A stretch of 64,000 nt of DNA from Brachypodium distachyon (Eukaryota; Streptophyta; Magnoliopsida; Poales; Poaceae). Where the stretch lies: the NCBI RefSeq assembly GCF_000005505.3, contig NC_016134.3:43005150-43069149 (forward strand). The letters are read 5' to 3'. Every line of letters starts with the position of its first letter. The first letter of the stretch is position 1. The notes beneath the pieces were generated by a model. The model worked only from the letters and a program-made list of their open reading frames with translations. It was not told where the DNA came from and ran no database searches. Position numbers and translations under genes: made by a program. Below are positions 45,589 to 57,876 of this stretch, in pieces.

Positions 45589-46523
45589 TCAAGCAGGCAT
45601 ATATACAAAGTCTATGATATTGGCCGCCTCCGCTCGCGTGGTGACACCGATTTTGCTTAGCTTTTTTCTGTTATTCTCGCTAAGACTCTTGAGGTCTCCG
45701 GTGGTATATAATTGGGAGAGCGCACTCCACGCACCGGTGTACTTGGCGTCCTTCTCAGTGAGAGTTCCACCCTGCTGCCAGAGACGAACGCAGGCAGCCT
45801 GAATGCTCTGGATGCGTAGAGATTCAGAAATCATAATGGCAAAGGTTAGCACGGCCTGCTTGGTGAGTGTTCGTCACTCCTGAACCCCAACAAGTAAAGG
45901 GAATCCATCCTAATATACAGAGCAGCCCTGAGTGGAGGCGGCCCTGTATATAGCTCGACTACCATCCACATCGCCGGGGGAGCTAGTATATCCCTTGGTG
46001 TCGCTGCAAGGGCATCATGGCCGAGAACTGTTTTACCACCGGGAGAAGACTTCACCTCACCACGGATCAGACCCCACGACTCCTCGTACAGTGTTCCCTT
46101 GCTTGAGTTGAACTTTGCAACTTTATTTGGCTCCAAGTCCTTAGCAGGGGTGGACCTATAACAAAAAGAAATCCTCGATAGCTTAATTGCAGTGTTGTAT
46201 AAGAATTTATTTGCATGTTGATGTTTGCACTCGATCACTGGAGAACAATGCTTACCATTTTACCAATCCTCGTTGAAGCGATGATGAAGTGTTTAGTGGA
46301 AGCGGGAGAGGAGCTGGAAGGTATATATAGAAGCGCAGGAGTCAATACTTAGGAAATAATGTCCATGGCCGATGAAATAACAAAATGAAAATGCACGCAA
46401 TAACCTACATATATACTCACATTGCTGGCTTCTCCTTGCAGACAACAACTGACTAGCTTGTACAGGAAGACCTGTACGTACCAAAATTAACAAGACAAGT
46501 GCTGCGCATACGACACTCTTCAT
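45589..46523 (-). pseudogene. Ribosome-inactivating protein (RIP) gene, internally deleted
   Basis: Type-1 RIP family N-glycosidase that depurinates 28S rRNA; cereal members are seed or stress defence proteins. On the minus strand an ATG at 46523 starts a hydrophobic signal-peptide-like segment (MKSVVCAALVLLILVRTG). A GTGAGT donor follows near 46,428 and a TTATAG acceptor borders 46155. The next exon (to about 45,860) matches the N-terminal domain up to LYLLGF. The frame then breaks, and a second frame (to 45589) resumes with the conserved helix carrying the active-site Glu and Arg (SESLR) and the C-terminal domain. The segment between them, where family members carry a catalytic Tyr, is missing. 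The break and loss make a functional product unlikely. Confidence 0.75.
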
Positions 46524-46619
46524 ACCATTTTTCGTACTACAAACATTGGATGGATGGCTTGTGGTTGAATCGTCGTACAAGAGTCGCAGTATTCAAGCAT
46601 CGTACGCAAAGCTATTCCG

Positions 46620-47715
46620 AGGCAAATTAAGAGCTGGAGTATTACTGAACACTGCTACCTCAGAATTCAGAAAAGATGCTCTTCTCGATTAGCTGGGACA
46701 ATGCATGCAAGCTTGTTGATACCGTGTGCCCAACAGTAGGGTTTTAGAAACAATCCAACCGATCTGGCTGGCGAGCTAGCTGGCTACTAGCACTTGTGCC
46801 CCAAGCCTCTTCCTGTCTTTCCTCTGCTGCACACCATTTCCATCGATCGGTTACCTTCCTTTTTCTCTGGTGTCCAGGAATAGCGAGGCTAGCTGTAATG
46901 GAGGTAACTAGACAAAACACTGCGCGTTAACGTTGCTAGGGGATCAAAGTAATTATACAACTTCAAAACACTATGCAAAAATGAACCAACGATTAGCACT
47001 TAATATACAGGAGTACTACTTGTTGCACCTAGCTACAACTTTGATCTGATAATTCATTCAAGGTTTTTTGTGCCTGGGAATGTATAAACCTGCGCATGAT
47101 TCATTCATGATCTGATAAAACCATTTATCTCAATACACTGACTGGTTTTACCAGCCGGACAGAGATTCAGTGAAGCTGCGAGTTGCGACTTAGGCCCTCC
47201 CATGTGCCCTTCAATTTAGATCCAATGCCAAGCATGACACAAAGGCAAAAAAAAAAAAAAGGTTCACACTTGGCTGATTTCAGATTCCAAACAGGTAAAG
47301 CAAATCTGCAACTCTACTTACTGAAGCAAATCTGGATAACTGAGCATATATATTATGAAAGTCAAAAACTGAACATATTATGAGTGAAAAACCTAAACCA
47401 ATTACGAGGGGAAAATCTTGATAATTGAACAGATTATAGGGAAAAATCTGTAGCAAAAACTGAATCAAAAATCTGCAGCATAACACTGACATTTTGTAGC
47501 ACTTACCATTGAAGGTCTGGAGCAATTGCGGTCACATATTACATTGAAAATCTGAAGGATATTCATTACCAGGAGATAACAAAATTACAGATAGATCATT
47601 TCCACTAAAGGATCGAAGTTCACCATCCAGAAACTAAGTATTATAGAAAAAAAAACCCTGCAGAAACTAAAACAGAAAACAAAAGCAAACCCTACGAAGA
47701 TGGGGATTGTAATGT
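46620..47715. other. Intergenic, no gene seen
   Basis: AT-rich with no ORF of note. CAAATCTG-type words repeat between 47,300 and 47,560. Confidence 0.4.
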
Positions 47716-47732
47716 GAATTGCATACACTAGG

Positions 47733-48260
47733 TCAGTTTTGGGGCAAAAAAAACCAACTCAAAGACCATGGACCGGCATGTGACACCACGGCGGTCTTCA
47801 TCTCCATTGGCAATGGCGCCGGTGTCTGTTCTCTGATATTGTACAGGCCGGATTCGAGAAAATCATCCTCAGGCTTTCTCCCGTTGGCACGGTCGTTGAG
47901 TTCATGCTCGCTCAGAAAGTAGACACAATCTTGATACTGATTCGCAACAGGGAGCGACCGGGAGCAGTCTTGGCTGACAAAGAGAGCACGCCCCTTCAAA
48001 TTATCAACCTTAGTCCAACGTCCATTGCCGACGCCATTATGCAGGTCCGTTGCCTCAAAAACCTCGAGCCGGCGAGTCCGCATGTGTTTCCCAGAGCGCA
48101 TATGGAATTCAATCTCACGGTCAATCATGTGTTTCCCAGGTTGGTGGTGCTGGAGCGCCACGGCCGGCAGACCGCGCGGAGGCGGACGCGGTCGGCTTGG
48201 GACGGCATGCGCGACAGCACCAGGCCCAGCAACTCCGGCGGCAGGTCCGGCCATGGCGAC
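47733..48260 (-). pseudogene. F-box/DUF295 protein gene, frameshifted and shortened
   Basis: F-box/DUF295 proteins are a large, fast-evolving grass family of SCF ubiquitin-ligase adaptors. One minus frame (to 48125) shows an F-box: PDLPPELLGLVLSRM then RVRLRAVCRPWRSS, and stops soon after. A second frame, 193 codons ending at 47733, carries the DUF295 C-terminal part (WTKVDNLKGRALFVSQDCS, then DCVYFLSEHEL). The beta-propeller-like middle of the family is missing and the two halves are in different frames. A small repeat, CATGTGTTTCCCAG, lies at the junction (48,080 and 48,126). Confidence 0.75.
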
Positions 48261-48783
48261 GAGACTTGCTGTGCCATGGCCTTGCCTTGGCTTGTACGGG
48301 AACGGGAAAGACACTGGTTCCTTGGCGGCGGCGTGAGGGAAGACCTAGACTGAGCCAGATGCCCGCTCTCCAGTCTCCACACCCACAGGGGAGGCATTTG
48401 TATTTGTATTTGTGTCCTCCTCTTTCTTTTGGGCCGCCCAGCCTCCAAAAATGGGCCGGATCCCAGCTGAAAGGCTTCTTCAGCATAAGAAATGGAGCAT
48501 ATGGGCCGGGGGTATTTAATTGTATCAGCTCCATCTCCTTTACTGCATACGCACATTCCATGCAAAATTCCTGATCCTGACCGAGTGAAAGGAAAATGAA
48601 TTTTGAAATCCCTCTGGATGTGGTTGTGACCCAGTTGACAAAATGAATATGCATGTTTTCACTCTGTACTGCCCGGCATCTATGGTGTGCTTAACAATAT
48701 ATATAATGCTTTCTTAAGTCGATAAATTTGCTAAGGTGATCATATGTCAGACTTAGGTTTTAGATTAATTTACATCTAACATA

Positions 48784-48916
48784 CTCCCCCCTCCCAAAAT
48801 AAATGGCGTGAATTTGTATAATATCAAATAAGTGACGTGAATTTGTATAAGATCCAGATCAAAAAAGTGACGTGGATCTTATAAAATCCACGTCACTTAT
48901 TTTAGGACGGACGGAG
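48784..48916. mobile_element. Stowaway-type MITE
   Basis: CTCCCCCCTCCCAAAATAAA at the left, complementary TATTTTAGGACGGACGGAG at the right, TA on both sides. GTGACGTG words repeat inside. Confidence 0.85.
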
Positions 48917-49039
48917 TATATGATTAAAATAAGTCTAAAATTTTAGGTGTCCGGTATTTGAATTTCCTATCCAACGGTTCACATAAACAACCAACAAAGA
49001 GAAATACAGATTCTTCTATAGATATGCAATGATACATTT

Positions 49040-52000
49040 TTTTTAGTGGAACGGCCGAAGCTTTATTAGCTAGAAAAGTTCATAGGGATACAAATATTGG
49101 CTGGTGGATGATCCAACCAGACATAACGTCCAGCCTCAAAAGACGTTGCTAGCCGAACTAATCTATGAGCTTTCCCGTTTGCTTCGCGTCGTTCGTGACC
49201 AAAGATGGTCTCCCGTAGCTGTAACCTCCTTGTCGCAATACCTCGAATGATCATTGCATGCGGTCCAAACTGCTTCTCCCCATTGATCTCCTTGATAACA
49301 TTCAAACAATCCGAAGCAATCTTAATTCGTTGGGCACTAATATCCACCACCAGAGAGATGGCTTCATCACAAGCATGAGACTCCAAGATTTCAGGATCCG
49401 ACAAACCGTCGAAGACCACCGCAGAAGCACCAATGTATAAACCATTTTCATTCAGACACACGGTCGCTATCGCTCCCTTTGGCAGGCCCTTAGCAACAGC
49501 CGCATCAACATTAATCTTGTGAAGCCCCGCTGGAGGGGGGATCCACTTCGGAATAGAGGAACTAACCGAAGGAACTCTTCTAGGGGCGACATTCTTGGCA
49601 AAACCCAACTCTTCAATATATTTGTTAATGAAAGCTTGAGTTGATAACGGGCTCTGAAACTCCCTTTCATGAATCGCTCTCTGCCGGCCCACCGAATGGC
49701 CCAGAGAGTAACCAAAACTTCCACAAAATCTTGCTGGTTCAGAGTGCGGCAAAGAGACATAAGCCAAAGCTTCGGATAATCTGTTTCATCACCATAAAGA
49801 GGCAAGATCACATCATCATTGTGCAGAGACCATACAGACTTGGCCATGTTGCAATCAAGTAAGGAGTACCGCCAAGAATCAGTCGCTGCATTGCACAGCG
49901 AACACACTGACGAAGTGGCCATCTGACGCCTCGCCCATTCCTGGCTCGTGGGCAGCGAGGCACGTGCCAATCTCCAAGCAAAAATACGCAGCTTGGATGG
50001 AACACAGACACCCCACAACTTCTTCCACTCCTTCTCCCGATCTTCTCCATTAGATCCTTCAGCAGAATGCTCCAGCCAGGCAGTTCGACGGTGCTTAATT
50101 TCGATCATCATTTTGTATGCAGATCTTACTGAAAAAATTCCAGACTTCTCGTAATGCCACGCCCAAAAGTCTGGCTGATGAACAAAGCTAATCGGGACTT
50201 GCCTGACTGCCTCATCATCCATCGGTAGCAGATGTGACCTCAAAGATTCCACATTCCAGGTCCTTGTCGAAGAACAAATTAATTCGGACACAGCAACCGG
50301 TGGCGTCGACGACAAAGAGCCAAAAGGCCTCAGTTTAAAATCTCGCGGGATCCAATTATCATGCCAAATAGACGTGGTCACACCATCCCCCAATCCGTCT
50401 AATCAGGCCCATCTTCAACATCTCTTTCCCGTCGCATAGCGACCGCCAAACCTGCGAAGGATGACTTCCAAGCTCCGCCTCCAACAAACTGGAATTAGGG
50501 AAATAACGTGCTTTCAGAATACGAGCACTGAGCGAAGACGCATCCTGCAAGAGCCGCCAAACTTGACGAGCAAGCAAAGCAAGGTTAAAAATTTCAATAT
50601 CTCGAAACCCTAATCCTCCTTTATATTTTGGCATTGTCATTGAGTCCCATGACACCCAAGCCATTTTTCTTTCTCCTTTCTTATTGCCCCACCAAAATTT
50701 TCGGATCAAAGAAGTAATGTGTTGACACAGCCCACGCGGAAGCTTAAACACAGCCATAGAGTACGTTGGGATTGCTTGAACAACGGACTTAATAAGTATT
50801 TCTTTTCCACCAGACGACAAAGATTTTTCCATCCATCCTTGAAGCCGCTTCCAAACTCGGTCCTTGAGATAACCGAACGCACCATTTTTCAATCTCCCAA
50901 CATCAGAGGGCAAACCCAAATATTTTTCCTTGAGAGTTTCGATTTCAACATTAAGAATCCCCTTCACTGCAGTACGGATACCAGCTGGGCAGCCCTTCCC
51001 AAAGAAAATCGAGGACTTCTCCGCATTAATACGCTGGCCGGAAGCGTGACAGTAGACGGTCAACAGATTGGACAAAGTCGTAGCTTCAACAGTAGTAGCC
51101 TTCCCAAAAAGAAGGGAGTCATCCGCAAAGAGCAAATGATTCACCTGAGGAGCTGAACCAGTAATTCTGATGCCACCCAATTCTCCAACTAGTCGGGCTT
51201 CCTTCAACAAACAGGACAGACCCTCGGTAGCTAATAAAAAGAGATATGGCGACAGAGAATCTCCTTGTCTAATACCTCGAGAAGGACGAAACTTCCGAGT
51301 AATCCCTCCATTGAAGAGGACTGAGAAAGCAACCGTTCGGACACCACGCATAACAGCATCAATAAATCTCGGGGAAATTCCCAAACGGTGCATTATAGCT
51401 TCAAGATAGTCCCACTCCACCCGGTCATAGGCTTTCATCATATCAAGTTTCAAAGCAAAATGGGCATTAGTCTTGCTCTTATTCCCCTTCATGAAATGCA
51501 AACACTCATAAGCCGTGATGACATTGTCTGTGATAAGACGACAAGGAACAAATGCCGATTGTTCTTCGGAAATAATCTCAGGGAGGATCTGCTTCAATAT
51601 ATTAGCAAGTACTTTGGATGCAATTTTAAACACCACATTGCACAAGCTAATTGGACGAAACTAAGATAGAGATGTAGGGTTCAGTACCTTAGGAATAATA
51701 ACGATGAACATCTTATTTATCTCATCAGCTGAATCCTCACCCTTGAGAATACGAATCACAATCTTTGTGATCTCTTCACCACATAGATGCTAGTACTTTT
51801 GGAAAAAGTGAGCAAGAAACCCGTCCAGACCCGGAGCCTTGGTCGGGAACATTTGAAATAGCGCAATTTTAAGTTCATCGACACTATATGGTGCATTGAG
51901 GATTGAGTTCATGGCGCCTGTGACTTTACAAGGTACATGAGATAAAACCTCCTCCATGCCAATAACTCCTTCCGACCGATATAAGTTTTCATAAAAGGCC

Positions 52001-53507
52001 ACAGTCATCTCCTCCAGCTCAGCTGGATCTTCGCATAGCGTACCATTAGCTCGAACCAGCCGATCAAGGTGATTCTTTTTAAGGCGGCGATTTGCTTTTT
52101 GATGAAAAAAACGTGTGCTACGATCTCCCTCTACTAACCACTGCACCCTGGCCCGCTGCCTCCACATCACCTCTTCCTGAAAACTGAGCTCAACAATGTG
52201 TTGCTCCACCTTCTTCTCCTCATAGCTCGGCCCAACACGACCAGACTCTCCCCTAAGCTCCTGGAGCTTCCTCCTAGCTCCCTCAATTCCTTTCGGACTG
52301 CACCAAAAGTACTAGTACCCCAGCTCACCATTGAACTCGTTGCATCACGTAGCTTAGCAACCAGGTCGCCCACTGTAGCAGCCTTGTCCAGCCCCCATGC
52401 ATCATGAAGTACGGTGCCAAAATCCTCATGCCTATCCCACATGAGCTCATACCTAAATGGCCTTTCCCTACCAATCCGCCTGTTGTGAGCCTCCATTTCA
52501 TTCAACAACAAAATTGGCGAGTGATTTGACTTTGCTGCTACCAGATGACGCACTGGCGCAAACGGGAAAAGGTGGCACCGGTAGCCCAATGCCAAAGCCC
52601 TATCCAACCGCACTCGGCAATAAGCGTTATTCTGCACACGACGCTCGAACGTCCAGTCTAAGCCAGTGTAGCCCAGGTCACATAACTCACACGCATCGAC
52701 AGCCTCCTGAAACAAATTAATCTGGGCCATGTCTCGTTCATTTGGGCCGAATTGCTCCTCGCGCCCCAGAACTTCATTAAAATCTCCAATACACACCCAT
52801 GGCAGCGAGCAATCTGCCTTCAAGAAGCGCATGATGTCCCAAGTTTTATAACGTAAACTTCTATTTGCTTCTCCATACCAGCAGGTCATCCTCCACACAT
52901 CCTTCCCCGGTTCATGTACTTCCATATCAATATGATACTTCAAGAAATTTCTCAACATCAAAGACACTGTATTCTTCCAGTAGACACATAAACCACCGCT
53001 CCGACCAGAACTTCCGACACCAAAAGCATCATTAAAACCTAACGTACCAGCCAACCCTTCCACCCGATACTTTGCGATCTGTGTCTCCAGCACACAAAGG
53101 ATCAGCGGCGCATTCTCCTGCACAAGCGTGCGCAACTCATGCATTATTGCAGGATCACCAAGCCCGTGACAGTTCCAGCACAGAATACTCATTGGAGCCG
53201 GCGATCCTCAACAACGGAGGTCGCCGACGCAGATTTCACCAGAAGATTTATCTTTCTTCATCTTCTTCTGCTCCCCTCACCGCTAGGAACTAACAGGAGA
53301 GATACCCCAGGGACTCAAAATAGAATTGAAGTTTAACCAGGATACGACCCAAAGTCAGAGGTGGACTCACCGTTGGGAATCGACGGGAGGAAAAAGGACT
53401 AACCGCCAGAGATCGACGGGAGTAGGTGGACTCACCGCCAGAGTTCGACGGGAGTAGGTGGCCCGGCCACACGGTGGCGGCGGCTGTCAGCTCACCATGA
53501 CGGCTAG
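49040..53507 (-). mobile_element. Near-complete L1-clade LINE without ORF1
   Basis: The 20-bp target duplication AGATATGCAATGATACATTT lies at 49020-49039 and 53508-53527, perfect on both sides. The poly(A) tail appears as T at 49,040. Minus-strand order from 53,507 is a 5' region with three roughly 33-35-bp repeats (about 53,360-53,463, GACGGGAGTAGGTGG), then endonuclease, reverse transcriptase, zinc-finger RVT and RNase H. No gag-like ORF1 precedes the endonuclease, which starts only 315 bp from the 5' end. Confidence 0.95.
49066..53192 (-). pseudogene. LINE ORF2 (endonuclease-RT-RNase H), broken
   Basis: From 53192 the minus frame reads MSILCWNCHGLGDP, the start of an APE-type endonuclease. 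WVCIGDFNEV and KSNHSPIL are its catalytic motifs. Reverse transcriptase blocks are SAFVPCRLITDN, LKLDMMKAYDRVEW, SRGIRQGDSLSPYLF and HLLFADDSL (the catalytic FADD). The zinc-finger RVT region is at about 49,467-50,393 (WKKLWGVCVPSKLRIFAWRL) and RNase H at 49,066-49,767 (KINVDAAV). In-frame stops lie at about 51,662 and 51,787, and shifts at about 50,385 and near 49,600-49,760. Damage is light compared with the other LINE pieces here, so insertion was fairly recent. Confidence 0.9.
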
Positions 53508-53729
53508 AGATATGCAATGATACATTTGAGTGAAAGTTTCAAGACCTGAAATGCCGTAGTAAAAACAAAAAATAGATGACTGGGCTTTAATGGAGCTGGA
53601 GCCTTGATGGGCTTGCAATGACTGGGCTGAGCAGGACTTCTGAGGCGCGCCATCACGTTCCTTCACGTTGGCATCCACCGCCTCTCTCGTCCTAAATCCA
53701 GATCCTCGTCCGTCCGAGCTACCTAGGCT

Positions 53730-53840
53730 ATGGCCATGGCTTCCATCGTCTCCAAGCTCGCGCGGGCAGCCTTCGCAACCCGCGCCTCTCCCTCCGCCGT
53801 TGCTGCCGCCGGTCGCCCTACAGCCGCAATCCCTAGCTAA
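53730..53840 (+). pseudogene. Short gene fragment encoding an organelle-targeting-like peptide
   Basis: ATG at 53730 opens a 36-codon frame (MAMASIVSKLARAAFATRAS...) rich in Ala, Arg and Ser with no acidic residues, like a mitochondrial or plastid presequence. The frame stops at 53840 and no mature domain follows. The source gene is not recognised. It sits in the far body of the PHAS locus at 54,201. Confidence 0.4.
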
Positions 53841-53957
53841 TTTACGGAATTCCCAAAGGAGTTGTTATTTCGATACGAATTTAATACCTGATTATTTCTG
53901 TATTATCTCTTAGATATACGGGCCGGGCTTCAGTACGAGTTCTTCTAATCACCACAG

Positions 53958-54370
53958 TTGCAATAAGCATGTTGTTTGGTTTATTAATACCAACTGTTAC
54001 AATAGCTCTGCCTTCCTAGGCTAAATCAATCAAATTTACTCTGATGAGAGAGCAATAGTACAAATGATCCACAATTCATGTCTCAGCTACCAATCCAGCG
54101 GCGTCACGTTTTCACTAGACCGAGATATTGGGGCCTCAGAGTTGGTACAATTGGAGTCTTCACTGTTGGTGTCGATACGTCACGACACCGCTCATGTAAC
54201 TTCTCGATGCATCCCAGTCCTACCGGACCAATATGCACGCACGCATGGCTCAGACAAGAAAAAAGGAAGTCATTGAGGAAAGAGGTGTGCACTGTGCATT
54301 CGAGGAAAGGCAAACAAGGCCAACTAGCTTGCAGCATGTGCGTTGCTTGCCTTTGCTTCATATAAATGGA
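53958..54370 (-). ncRNA. Putative 21-PHAS locus (target at 54201-54222)
   Basis: TTCTCGATGCATCCCAGTCC begins at 54201. The box at about 54,360 reads CATATAAATGG on plus, a variant of the TTTTAAATGG seen at 59.5 kb; it is a weak TATA on minus. GGCAAACAAGGCCAACTAGC between site and box matches the 44,766 and 59,196 loci. The predicted cut is between 54210 and 54211. Confidence 0.65.
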
Positions 54371-54435
54371 TGTTGTGCGGTATAGAAACCGTTTCTTCAA
54401 GTGTACATTCAGAGGCATAATGCACATATTAAAGC

Positions 54436-54486
54436 AGTGATGTACTGGCCTTTTTTTTTCTACAATACAAGAGTGATGTACTGGCC
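54436..54486. mobile_element. 21-bp T-rich insertion with 15-bp target duplication
   Basis: AGTGATGTACTGGCC at 54436-54450 and 54472-54486 flanks a short T-rich insert. Confidence 0.8.
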
Positions 54487-54489
54487 TTG

Positions 54490-55990
54490 AAGTTGCGAAA
54501 TTGTAGGTTCTAAAAGAAAAAAGTGAGTTATTCGATCATTGATACAGTACAATTAATGCCCAAACTAAGACAATCTTCACTACAAAACCGTACATTCTTA
54601 AGGAAAATATACAAAATTGTAGCATGTCGTATTCAAATCCTGCCATGTATCCCGCGCCGTGCTGTGCTTGAGCAAGGACCCAATGTTTGCCAATAGAGCA
54701 CCAGGTAGGCAATTGGGTTGTAGAATGTAGATGGAGCCCCAAAAAATGGAGGCTGTGACTCAGCTTTAGTAATTTGTCAGTACAGTGAGTACCAAACTGC
54801 CAATAAACGGAGGAAATCAGTTCTTCACCTCTCATTCCAGATAGCTTTAGCATGCCGCACATGCTGACGAAATATTCATGCCTTGTTTTTTTATCTGTTC
54901 ATCATGCTCATTCTGATGAGTTCTTTTGGTTCATTGCCTGGAATCAAATGTTATCTTGGTGTTGGAGAACCTGAAGCCTGTTTTGATGCGGTACAAGAAC
55001 AGACCGATTATGGCAAGTGATGAAGAAGAAAAAAACTGAATGCGGCTGCAGAACTGAGCTTTTAGTGTGTTTGTTTACTACTTTCAGTCAATTTTCAGTG
55101 AATGAATTAAGCTGATGCTGAGGGGAGGAAGGAGTGAAGGACACGAATCTGGGCGCTTTGTAGGGGGTCAATGCAAAAATCAAAACCTGCAACGGAAATC
55201 TAAGCACGTGATTTAAGGTTTAAACTTCCTCAGCTCCTCAATGGAGTGAAGAACCTAGCTAGTGTGAAAGCTGAATGCTGCCATCTTCATCGTTAATTTT
55301 CCTAGCATAAATCTACAGGTGCGTTCATCTTTTTCCTCTTAGCAAGTCACGTCAATCCCGCGTGTAATGTAAAATTCTAATTTCTAGTTTTGGGAACAAA
55401 CGCCAACACAACATCAGCGAGAAAACTCAATCCATAAATATTAGTTATAAGAAAATTCAAGGTATCGATACAAACATGTTGGCAGTCTTCCTCTGCATCT
55501 CCACCTCATATTAATGTTCGAAGTTTCGAACCGAAGCGTAACATAACTTTAAGACCTAAAGGAACGGCAGTTAATTTTGTTCGCAAAAAATATTTGTTTT
55601 CATCGCTACCATTGATAAACATTTGTTGAGCTTTTTTTTTTATAATTAGTCAAATTTTGAAGATAGCTTTGCCGTGTGGTAACATTTGTTGAGCTTGACA
55701 GTGTTGTGATTGCAGAGTACAGTAGAAGTACTAGAAAAACAAAAGTGGCACCTGCTCCGCAAATATTTTCTTGAAGTTAAAGAAAATGTAGAAATATAGA
55801 TGTCTGGGTCCTTTATGTGCTTGAAAATTTCATGTAAAAAATTTACTTTTGCTTCTCTGGTATAAAAAGACAAGTCTACTGCTCATCTTAGAGGATCAAT
55901 ATTTGTTTTTTTCACTCGGGTCACAAAATCCTTTGTTTTGGTAACATGAACAATATTTGTTTGAGCTTGTTTAGAATATTGTGACAATAT
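54490..55990. other. Intergenic, no gene seen
   Basis: The 108-codon minus ORF at 54536-54862 has no recognised domain. Positions 55,795-56,010 carry the PHAS-body module shared with 16.9, 29.1 and 35.3 kb (GACAAGTCTACTGCTC near 55,870). Confidence 0.4.
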
Positions 55991-56000
55991 TAAGTATTTT

Positions 56001-56383
56001 TTTATGATTTTAGTACAAGTATGATATATGCGTTCGCTGGATCGCTATTTCATTTGTACAACCACGTCTCGACGTTGATGTTTGTTACAAGCTTCCAAAT
56101 AGAGCTTTTTTTATTTGACAGAAAGACCGTAGGGGAAACCCCTAAAGCATCAAATAGAGCTTCTTGTGATTATAAATTGTTACAGTGTCTAACTGAGATC
56201 TACGTATATTTTTATGATTTTAGTACAAGTATGCTAGATGCGTTACTGGATCGCTATTTCATTTGTACAACCACGTGTCGACGTTGATGTTTGTTAGAAC
56301 CTTCCAAATAGAGCTGCTTCCTTTTTTATGAAAAGACTGCAGGGGATACCCCTAAAGCATCAAATAGAGCTTCTTGTGATTTA
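56001..56383. repeat. Tandem duplication, 210-bp period
   Basis: TTTATGATTTTAGTACAAGT starts at 56001 and 56211. Each copy ends CAAATAGAGCTTCTTGTGAT (about 56,152 and 56,360). Copies differ at scattered positions. The LINE at 56,385 lies directly after the second copy. Confidence 0.9.
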
Positions 56384-56384
56384 T

Positions 56385-57876
56385 ATATTTTGAAATAAGG
56401 GATTCCTCCCCAACTTTATTAACAAAGCCATATAAGTTCTACAAGGTTTAAAACAGAGAGGAAACAGCTACACATAGCTGTATCAAACTTCAGTTGCAAG
56501 GTTGCAAGGAGAACATCCAGATGCAACTGGGAATCCCACCAAAACAGCAGCTCGCGAGGCAGCGCCACACAGCGCAAAAGTCTACAGGAATCGCCAGAAA
56601 ACCAAAACGAGAGACGCTACACATAGCAGCCTGATTAAAACAGCGCTAATAGGGAGAGTAGAACTCATGCAGTAATTCTTCTTCCAGCAGGCGCCCATCC
56701 TTTGGATCTGTTGAAGACCTTGCATGCCACTTTCCTCATCAGCTTAGCTCCTGCCTGCAACCCCCTTCTCACCTTTGGCTTCTGCAAATCACACCAAAAA
56801 TCAAGCCAGTGACAAACCTGAAATATCACCCCAACGGGATCAGCAGGAATAATATGATCGAAATAGACTCGATTTCTGGTTTTCCACAAGGTCCAGACAA
56901 CAGCAGATAAGAAAATCTTAGCAGCTGCAAGATCAACCCCACGGAAGCGACCCATCCACTCCCCAACTTGGTCCATCGATCTAGGAGCATCTCCAGTATC
57001 AAAAGCTACTTGCAGAACTCCCCAGACAAAGATGGCCAAAGGACAACGAAAGAAGAGGTGACCGATAGTTTCATCCCCTGCACAAAACATGCAGTGATGA
57101 TCACCAATCCACCCTTTATTAACCAAATTGTCTTTGGTTAAAATTCTGCCCCATAGGACCAACCAAAGAAAGATTTTGATTTTACCAGGGAGTTTTAATT
57201 TCCACAGCTGTTTATATACTTTCTTTGGCTGTCTTGTTTGCAAAGAATTATGCATTGACTTAACTGAGAACTTCCCCCTATCAAGCTTCCAGCTAACTGA
57301 ATCATTAATTGAAGATAGCGAGGTGCCTTGGATAATAGCAAAGAGATCATTCCAAGCTAGAGCCAAATCCCCCCACAAACATCTCCTGAAACTCAAACAG
57401 CTTCCAACATAAAGCACCACCTTATTGACAGTAACAGTCTTACTGAAAGTTAGCAAACAACCGTGGGAATTGTTCAGCAAGCGGAGAGTCTCCATGCCAA
57501 CAATCCTCCCAAAACCTGGTCTGACATCCAGATCCCAGCACCCGTTTGCATCTATGAAAACACAGATTCTTAATCCCCATTAAACCACCCCAGAACTGAG
57601 AGATGCCCCAGCAGGCTGAGCCTGGGACAAAGTCTGTTTCTGCAGATATTTTTAAAAAATACACAACCCAGAACCATTTTCTATCTGCCACAACCATTTA
57701 CTTAACAAACTACATTCATGAGATCTAAATCTATAACCCCCAATCCACCTAAATCCTTTGGTGTGCACACAGAAGGCCAATTCACCAAATGATACTTGAT
57801 CCTCTTGCCACAGAAGCCTAGATCTGAAAAGGTCCAATCTCTTTTCCACCCCTTTTGGCAAACGATAAAAGGACAG
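56385..57876 (-). mobile_element. 5'-truncated LINE (C-terminal half of ORF2)
   Basis: The minus frame at 56665-57495 (276 codons) carries the zinc-finger RVT domain (LWKLKLPGKIKIFLWLVLWG, then CMFCAGDETIGHLFFRCP). Frames at 57440-57880 give the RT C-terminal region (LGGLGVIDLDL, RLPKGVEKRL). No endonuclease, RT catalytic core or RNase H is present. It is bordered on the right by the dispersed 0.5-kb repeat. Confidence 0.85.

Noticed and set aside
47186..47216. A CCCTCCCATGTGCCC stretch resembling miR2118
   Set aside because: The 5' half does not match, no TATA or sibling promoter sequence accompanies it, and no related unit aligns.
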